From NCBI GenBank assembly GCA_030544235.1, contig CM060469.1:18098017-18162016 (forward strand): a stretch of 64,000 nucleotides of DNA. The letters run 5' to 3'. This DNA is from Lepturacanthus savala. Lineage: Eukaryota > Chordata > Actinopteri > Scombriformes > Trichiuridae. Shown piece after piece: positions 56,401 to 64,000 of this stretch. The notes beneath the pieces were generated by a model. That model had not been told where the DNA came from. It searched no databases and saw only the letters and a list, made by a program, of their open reading frames with translations. The translations under genes and the position numbers were made by a program. Every line of letters starts with the position of its first letter. The stretch's first letter is position 1.

Positions 56401-59400
56401 TCCTCTGATTAATGTAACTGGATAATAAAAAGAACATAAGAGCCAGAGTTAGATGGAATTCTGTCATATTTCTACAATATATCACAACTCTCCATAGAGT
56501 GATATTGGGTACACTATTTAAAAGCATGAGATACGCAGAGTCCTCAGATTTATTTTGCAACTCCATATTTAGTGCATTCTTCTGTAATTTCTTTGGTCAG
56601 GTTTTGAGTATTGTTTATAACAATTAGAATTTTCTTCATTTTCTTCCCAGCAACTTGATAAGTACGATTATCAATAAGTGGAAGAAAGAAACACAAACAA
56701 CACTTTACACCCTTAAGGCAGTACGCTACTGTATAACCCCTGATTTATAAAGAACTGCTTGCAAACCTGATTGCAGAGATGTTCTTTGTCCTCTGTCGGT
56801 CAAGTGCTTCCGCCCTCTCCTCAAGCTCATTCAGCTCATCCTGGATCACTTTCACCTTTTCACCATCACCACTTTCTTCTGCCATGGCCTAAAATCAGAT
56901 CAAACGAAAGGAATAATCTTTTGTAGCCTTTTCTGACGGCTTTATAATCCAATAACTCTTCCATAATTTCCATTACCTTATCTTTGAGTAATTGTGTTTT
57001 CTTCATGGCATAATTTGGTGGTGCTTTTCGGAATCTGTCCTTCTCTTTAACGATCTAAAAAAGACAAAAAAAACAGTTTATGTTGCACTGAATATTATAT
57101 AAGATGAGGGAAATCAATGAACATCTGGAGATAAATGACATACATCTTCTATGTCTTTGTCATTGAACTTGTAGTTCAGAGCTTCTTTGATGGACTGCTC
57201 CTTTTTGGTGATTTCATCAAGAGTTGGGACTTGCATCGCAGCAACCATCATCTGCAGAGAAAAATCAACACAAAACTTGTATAGACTACTGTCCCTTTAA
57301 GACCTTTCCTCATTAATCTCATATAAAGAGGACTGTATTCTTGCTCTAAATTCCACTTACCGCCTCTTTCCACTTCATGAACTCGCTTTCTGTGAACTCC
57401 TGATTTGATACAAACTCGAGCCTGAAAACCCGTGTGTCACCACCATGCCTGAGGAAGACATTTTTCGTCAGAAAGATCAAATCTTTTGGGAGCACAGTTA
57501 ATGAAACTTCAGATCTGACTCCACCCTTAATATGTAGAATGGACCTGTAAGCTGTATACCTACCTTAATTGTAATCCTTTGTTCGTTCGTGTTGATCCGA
57601 GTTGATAAACCTTTGCCGTCTCCACCACGTCTACAATTTCAGCAACCTTTCAATAACAAAGAGGATTAAAGTTAAGGAACACTTCACCATTAAAGCTGAA
57701 CCAGGCAACAATCCTAGCCCAATACGCAGGTTGAACATCAATAATCCAAAACCTTCTGCCTCTCTGTGGCTTTGCGTCACTGCATGTTGCTCGACTTGAA
57801 GTGGAACATCAAAAATGCCGACTTGTAACTAGCTGCCAAAGGAATGTCTCTTTTATTGTATTTACAGCAACTTATCATGGTTAATAGTAGTTCACAACTC
57901 AAGTATCTTCACATCTCTGCCCTCACTGAGAACAAGGGGAGAGAAAAAGAGAAGCGGGAAGCAAAGCTTGGTAGAGACTGTTTCTATTCATATTGATATT
58001 ATTTATCTGCACTTGTTTCATTTCAGCTGAGCAAGAGAGTCCCTGCTGTGATTGGTTGTCTTGTATGGTTCCTGTCAGTTTCTCTGCTCTCCAAGCTGCT
58101 CCTTTCACCTTTGTATGTGTGATGAGAAAGCTGCACATACACATACCCTTTGTTGTACAGAGTTATGATTGGCTAGTTGCGTTCTAGCCTAATGATCGGT
58201 TGTTTGAGTCAGTCCGTCCCAGGCGTAAAAAGTAAAGGACCAAAAATGACCAAATAACAGCCGGAGTGTTTATTTGTTTCACTCACTTAACAGATCAGGC
58301 ATTTATTGGAGGCCAGGCAGCAATTTGGGGCAGGAGATTAATTCCTTCCTTACAAAACTGGAAAAATATGGACATTTCCTAAAATTCTTTTATTAAACCA
58401 GTATGAGTACTGTATAACTTACATTTTTCAAAAGCAAAATTACAGTACTGTACTCGTCTCACAGCTGCTTTTTCTCTGTATATTTCACAACAATTTTGAG
58501 CCACGGCAATTGAAAAGTCAACATTACCCGAGAGGGGAGGTTGATGTTTTTTTTAAAATAAATTAGACAAACATTTATTTGTAACCAGCAGTTATTTATC
58601 AAAATATACACCTACACCTGGTGTTTAAAGGGGACCCGATGGTTAATTGAAAGTGGGTTATTATTTGGTAACTAACGGTAAATACAAAAGAGTGGCCACT
58701 CATTTCATTACAATGAAATGCTAGTGACAAGTAATGGACAAAGTTTGTTATTTCTACAAAAATGTCTACAAAAATGAAATGATACGGCCTATTTCAGCTT
58801 TAAGCCTTTGGTTAAACTCTGCATCCATTCTGAAAAATATAATATAGTTATAAATAAAGCTTTATGCCCCACCATCCAATCAAGTTGCAGTTTATGTCCT
58901 AATAATCACAATTAGTGAAGAAATTCTTGAGTTACGACCAAAAACGTGTTTTTGACCCAACTTTGACCACCAAAATCAGTTTATACTTGTTACCAGATGT
59001 GCCAGATGTAATGAAATTCAACCCAGGCATTCCTGAGATTGCGTTAATGAGAGCATGCATCGGAGGTCACAGTGACCTTGAGCTTTTGACCACAAAACTC
59101 AAATCAGTTCATCCTTGAGTCCAAGTGGATGTTTGTGCCAAATTCCCTCCAGGTTTTCCTGGGATATCCTGACAAAGTGGTTACAGACAACCAGAAACCA
59201 TGATGCATCCTGCCACGGATCATCCACATCACATATAAAGTCACAACCCTGTTCAGTCTTGAACACTGCATAAGAACTGATAAGTAGACACCAAGCTCAC
59301 CCTATAAACTGGTTTACTGCTGCTGTTCCCGATCCCTATCCTCACAAAGCAGCCGGTCACTGTCTTAGCGAAGAAGGGCATGTGGCACCAGCGCTCCAGT

Positions 59401-62400
59401 TTGTGTCTGGAGAGACGGATCCTGTTGAGCTCATCCGGGAGTGAAACAGGTTGCGACTTCGGTGGAGTCTCCTCTTTTCTGTCAGTGTAGCACAAACAGA
59501 AAAAGCACAAAAAGCCATGGTTACTTTGAAGCAAAGAGAAGTCTGGTCAGTTTTTATAATGATTAAAATACTATGGAAAAAAAATTAGACTTACTCATCA
59601 TCATCGTAAGACGATGAACGCGAACTCCGGTCACTTTTGACTGATGACTTGTCGTCATCTTCCTCCTCTTCCTCTTCGTCGTCGGAGTAAACCTCGCTCG
59701 TCTTGAGGGGCTGACGTTTGGCCAGCAGTTCCGCTGAAGGGATGAAACATCAGCATCATCATCAGTATTTAGAATGGACTAAATTGAACAATCCCGTAGA
59801 GAGAGAGCAGCATGCCCAGAGCACACATTGTAAATAGCAAATACAGTAATGCTCATCCTTGCTAGCGGGTGAGCTGCAGGTTTTCTCTGCTTTCAGACAT
59901 ATACATAATCTTAGAAGCAGTTTAAGTCTCTGCTTTAAGACCAAAGGCAGGTCTCACATGCAATTACTTCACCTTATGCTATTTGATGAGCACATTTGAA
60001 GATGTGTTGACAGGTGCACAAACCACATTCACTCTGCACACAGGGCAGAGCAAAAACTGTCCGAAGAAAAATAACAATGTGAGAGCGTTTTATTGCGCAC
60101 GTGTTACTGCTCGACAGAAAAAGTAAAAAAAAAAAAAAAAGTATAAAAACCAAACTTTTTCGAGAGTAAGTGGTCAACAAACCATGGTTGGTCATTAAAT
60201 GATTGAAATTATATTTAACCTCTTAAGACATACCCTCTTTGTGAAAATGGTACGCCCATTTCTCACATGTTAAGTGTGGTACTAAAGCCCTGACTATTGG
60301 CTATCAGGATGGTCTCCTCATGGGAAATTTCCATTGGGTATCACTGCTGTCCATCAAACCAAAGGTGGTCAAACTTCTGTAGTCAGTAATCATTGGCTTT
60401 CAAGCTGACTACCTCCCGACCGCATGCTTTGATTGGCTTGTATATGGTGTCAATTGATTAAAAAAAAAAAACAAGTTTGAGACCATAATCATTGCCTGTT
60501 AATGTAATATCACACAATAAATATAATTTATGTAATCTCTATTATAGTTATGCAATAATATTACATCAATATAGTTTATGTAATATCAACCACACTCTAA
60601 TAGTGAGGAGGCAGTCAATGACAGTGTGTTTACTGTCCTGTCATAAAACACTTCTATGTTTGACTGCTTCAGCAAAGTGGCTAAAATTAGTACGACTCAG
60701 GAGGCTAATGTTAGCAAAGCCAGCCAACCACTGTTAAAGTAAACCAAGCACAACCCGACTTTGTAGCAAGTTTTGATTTGTAAAATATATGAATCCAATG
60801 TTGAATTGGGAATGATTAGTAATTAGACCCATCAATAACTATGAATAATTAAGGATCCCAAGACAACCTGCTTAGTGGTGTGTAGCCATTATGTGTGTCA
60901 TCTAAACAGCAAAATGACTTGGACAGCCCCATGAAATCCAAACTGGCAGTTGTATTTAGACCGTGTGTCTGGGCCCGAAGACATCAACTGTGCAAACCTG
61001 TTTTGTTTTTCTTCTTTTCACGTTCTGCCTTGAGTTCTTCCATGGCCTGGGACTTTTTGTCAAGTTTTTCATCACGTTTGGATCGTCTCTCTTTATTGTG
61101 TGACATGACCTAGAGACAAACATATACCACTGTATTAATGCATGATTGATATTTCATTAGCTCGGAAATTGAATGTTTTTTCAGAAAGAACACTGAAAGC
61201 GCAAGTGCAAGATATTACCAATTAGAAGGGGTTAACCCAAACTTTAATTAATTGTTGTAAAGTCATTATGATGCACCAGAATTCTTTTCCTCTTTTTTTG
61301 TTCAAAAGGCAAAAATTTTGACATTACCTACATAAACAAAACGTGGTGTATATTTTCGATACAACTTAACTCACCACTTGCGTGTCTTGAACCTGAGATA
61401 ACTTTCTTTTTTCTTGTTCTTCTTCCTGCTTCTTTTTCTTCTCCTCTTTCTCCTTCTTTTTTGCCGTTTTCAGCTTCTTCTTTATTTCAAACCTGTCAAA
61501 AACAAATGTAAGCTTGAATGACTAGACAGAATCAAACTGAGCAAACATGAGCAAAACTAACTGCTTTATCTAGTGTTTTAACTGGTTGGAATCACCTGGA
61601 GGAGGAAACCTGTCCAGATAATTCAGCTACCAGTAAAAACCTCATGAATGCCTGGATCTGAAGTTATCAGAGAAGCAAGTGGAGCTAATGTTAGCGCCAG
61701 CTCCCATGAGCCCACGCTACTTCATGACAACAATTCCACCTTTTGTTAGTGTTTTGATTGAGAGCACCCGAGCAGCAGAAAATTTCATGCTGTTTGTTTA
61801 AACAGTGTAGCTGGCCATTAATAGCCATTATATTGCTCTATTGTGTTTCCAGAAGTGAATGTAAAAATCTTTTTTTGTGTGTTACATGGATATAGATTGA
61901 TTCACTGTTTTTTTTTGTTTTTTTTTAAACTGATCCATACAGCAAAAAAAAAAAAAAAAAAAAATCAACATTTATACTCCTACAAAGGTTTCAGATTAAT
62001 CTTGGACCAGTAGTCACCTGATCACACTGCAGATGGTTGGTTGGAATTTTATTTAATGCACCTAAATGTATTGGGAAAAGCAAGTACAGTGGATTTACAT
62101 GTGTAGGTGTCACCTACGATTTATCATGAAGCATTAAACTTCAACAGAATACTCGCCTCAAACATGAATGCAATGTTTTGAACTACAGAAGCTCCAGCTG
62201 GATCTCTATTTCATGGTTAACACAGCCAGCACCCTTAATATTACAGCATGGTTTATTACCGCGTATTAACACACAGCGAACACCCGGTGCAACACAGTTT
62301 TTTTTTCTTCTCCTTCTCGGCTCTCGGCGAAGGCAGATGCTTTTTCTCTAGCTCCCTCCCGCCTTATCATCCCTGCTTTGCTGTGTCTTGTTCTGTCTGT

Positions 62401-63524
62401 GTCACCTGTCTCAGAGCCTCTCTCAGTATTTCTCTCCGAAAAAACCCTAACAATGGGTCTGATCAGCTGGTCTCTCAATGCAATCGATCAAATTTTCTCT
62501 ACACAGAAATCGGGCAAAGGGGAGCCCTCCTGCCCTGACGGAACGTTTGCTACACCATGGACTCCATGGGCACATGGAGAGTGATGTGTCTGCCCATTCT
62601 TTCTGTGGAGGACGTCGAAAACGCCTACATAATTGGATTTATGATAGTAGGATTTCTGTTGTTTGGCATTGGTGGATTCCTGCTTTATCGCAAAGTCCGG
62701 TGGACGCTGGCAGCTCTTATGGGGACATCCCCTGACGATGCCGACGGCTCTTCGAGTTCTGGACAAGCTGCCGGTCGTCGAGGGTCAAGCCCTGCAGATA
62801 CTGGCAGCACTCCCAGCATCGGATAAGCTACCGGCCATCGAGGGACAAAACCAGATACTGTTGGCATTCCCGGTTCTGGAAGATTGGAGCCGTGCTTCCA
62901 ACACTCATGCGTTAGTGGAATCAGTCTGCGAACTGATTGGACTTGTACGCAAGATGGATAAAAACTTGGAGAAGTTGGATCATCGTTTTTGCATCTAACA
63001 TTTGGATCATTTCGGAACATAAGAGAACCACAGAGACATGAAAGCTGACTATAAAGATAGGCAGAAAGCCGCCTATATTTTTCTCCTGGATGTTTATGCA
63101 GACTGCCGCTCTACTGGGCAGCTATTGATAGCTATTGCTATGATGGATTCTAATTCAATTTCTTCCTGTACCCCTAATCTATTATGGATTTTGGTGGTTT
63201 CCTTTTACAGACATAATTAATGGTTTACCATCAATGTGTAAATATGATAACAAAAGGTATATAGAAATATTGCCATCTAGTCCTCTTTTAATGTAACAAT
63301 TTTTCATATCACCACCACTCACCGTCTCTTCAGCACTTCTCTCTTCTCGATTCTGTTGAACAGCTCTTGTTCTCTCTCCTTCTCCGTCATCTGCTCTAGT
63401 CGAGCTCTGTCTTCTGCATCTCCCATCAAGTCATCATCATAGCCGTCCCTGAAAACATCGTCCTCAGAAGAGTCCGAGTCTGAGCTGGAGGATGAACTGT
63501 TGCTCTCTGAATCGGACACCTCGC
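53336..63524 (-). CDS. rtf1: RNA polymerase-associated protein RTF1, 5' exons outside window
   Basis: Rtf1 works with the Paf1 complex on elongating RNA polymerase II. It promotes H2B ubiquitination and contacts Spt5. Coding exons in order: 63323-63524, 61375-61492, 60998-61109, 59595-59733, 59301-59478, 57564-57646, 57361-57448, 57144-57251, 56977-57054, 56767-56888, 56360-56417, 54256-54333, 54047-54148, 53568-53682, 53336-53442. All junctions keep frame, giving about 562 residues; the human protein is 710, so about 145 N-terminal residues lie beyond base 64000. Seen: acidic/Ser-rich segment, the histone-modification region (EQMTEKEREQELFNRIEKRE), a Lys/Glu-rich stretch, the Plus3 domain, and the C-terminus LNLEDYKKRRGLI with TGA at 53338-53336. 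One intron hosts an antisense coding-like block. Confidence 0.96.
54334..56359 (-). other. rtf1 intron, 2 kb
   Basis: Mostly AT-rich. Around 55640-55860 the words CAGAGTTCACTTGCAAGCGA and CAGAGTTTGTTTGTTTGG resemble the ends of a fish DNA-transposon family, but clear terminal repeats were not found. Confidence 0.4.
57144..59478 (-). CDS. rtf1: rtf1 Plus3-domain exons
   Basis: Exons 59301-59478, 57564-57646, 57361-57448 and 57144-57251 encode the Plus3 domain: LNRIRLSRHKLERWCHMPFF, AKTVTGCFVRIGIGN, VYQLGSTRTNKGLQLRHGGD and VFRLEFVSNQEFTESEFMKW. Plus3 binds phosphorylated Spt5 repeats and nucleic acid, placing Rtf1 on elongating polymerase. All the positively charged positions I can compare with human are kept. 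Confidence 0.94.
57647..59300 (-). other. rtf1 intron, 1.65 kb
   Basis: No gene seen. Around 58900-59200 lies a likely dispersed repeat (GGTCACAGTGACCTTGAGCT, GTTCATCCTTGAGTCCAAGT, TTCCTGGGATATCCTGAC), a sequence type scattered in many fish genomes. Confidence 0.45.
59734..60997 (-). other. rtf1 intron, 1.26 kb
   Basis: AT-rich intron with A runs near 60125 and 60465. No gene or RNA recognised. Confidence 0.5.
61493..63322 (-). other. rtf1 intron, 1.8 kb, hosting an antisense coding-like block
   Basis: Bases 61500-62240 are ordinary AT-rich intron with a 20-base A run near 61943. From about 62280 the base composition becomes more balanced and coding-like on the plus strand until about 63000; see the separate entry. 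Confidence 0.55.
62453..62998 (+). pseudogene. Intronless coding-like block of unknown identity, frame-broken
   Basis: Not recognised. On the plus strand three open pieces overlap in two frames. Piece A (62453-62584) starts MGLISWSLNAIDQIFSTQKS. Piece B (62557-62826, other frame) contains VEDVENAYIIGFMIVGFLLF GIGGFLLYRKVR, a strong single membrane segment with a following basic stop. Piece C (62663-62998, same frame as A) contains two 20-residue tandem repeats beginning DKLPVVEGQ (62762) and DKLPAIEGQ (62822), then ELIGLVRKMDKNLEKLDHRF and a stop. The balanced composition and lack of introns suggest a retrocopy or the coding part of a mobile element. No poly(A) tail or terminal repeats were found. 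A live gene is unlikely unless it uses frameshifting or the assembly has indels. Confidence 0.45.
63323..63524 (-). CDS. rtf1: rtf1 exon with acidic region and histone-modification segment
   Basis: It encodes GEVSDSESNSSSSSSDSDSS, an acidic Ser-rich run, then MGDAEDRARLEQMTEKEREQ and ELFNRIEKREVLKRR. The latter block is the conserved region that stimulates H2B ubiquitination through Rad6/Bre1 in yeast. It is nearly identical to the human protein. Confidence 0.94.
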
Positions 63525-64000
63525 CTGAAAAAGAATGGTTCAATGGTGTCAAAGTCTGATTAAATGAACACAAACAACAGTACAGACAGATGTGCTGGAC
63601 ACATCTGACCGGTGTTCTCAAAATTAAGTTAATCAGTACCTAGGAATGACCAAGTTCAATTATTTCATTCATTTTTTATCAAAATGATCACATCAAGTAA
63701 AAAGATGTTATGGATAATTTTTAGCTAAACTGTCTGTGACATGGAAATATTTTAAATTGTAAAAGAGGCCCAACAGTTTCTTGTGATGGTTAAAATGCCT
63801 CTAATCCACCAGGTGGCAGGTGGAAAGAGGCACATTAGCTCCCAGAGTGCCCTCTGCCCTCAGTGAGGGATTGAGCTGCAGCTCTCTTTGTGGAGAAATT
63901 AACACAGACCAGTCCAGTCTGCCATGCTGGATAAATAGAACTGTTTAATGTCAGAGGTTCACAAGTCAGTGTCTAAATGTTTCACTCAACTAGAGACTGT

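Overview
This is a gene-dense stretch of a vertebrate nuclear genome, almost certainly a teleost fish. The evidence is small exons with GT-AG introns, long CA/TA microsatellites, Tc1-type transposons, a fish-type tRNA-derived SINE, snap-back palindromic MITEs, and four recognisable vertebrate genes. The species cannot be named from the sequence. All four genes lie on the minus strand, so transcription runs from high to low coordinates.

Layout. (1) 1-12.3 kb: fbln5 (fibulin-5). Nine coding exons are present; the last exon, encoding the end of the fibulin-type C-terminal domain, lies off the left edge. Its 6-kb intron holds a degenerate Tc1-like transposon and a LINE scrap. (2) 12.47-39.7 kb: trip11 (GMAP-210), complete, 21 coding exons joining in frame to 1,975 aa, including one 3,015-bp coiled-coil exon. 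(3) 39.7-42.1 kb: a short intergenic gap containing a decayed copy of part of fbln5 (one broken cbEGF exon plus intron). (4) 42.1-50.1 kb: golga5 (golgin-84), complete, 12 coding exons, 747 aa, with a C-terminal membrane anchor. (5) 50.1-52.4 kb: intergenic, with a SINE. (6) 52.4-64 kb: rtf1 (Paf1-complex subunit), 15 coding exons giving about 562 aa; the 5' exons lie off the right edge. An rtf1 intron carries, on the opposite strand, an intronless coding-like block of unknown identity.

Function. trip11 and golga5 encode two Golgi coiled-coil tethers (golgins) and lie as close tandem neighbours. fbln5 is an elastic-fibre matrix protein. rtf1 works in transcription elongation and histone modification. 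They do not form one pathway; the fbln5-trip11-golga5 grouping reflects vertebrate synteny (human 14q32), whereas human RTF1 is on chromosome 15.

The points most worth a second look are the partial fbln5 duplication at 40.68-41.5 kb, which also shows the empty site of a MITE, and the antisense coding-like block at 62.45-63.0 kb, which has a membrane segment and two 20-residue tandem repeats. No new defence, CRISPR or operon-like system was seen.
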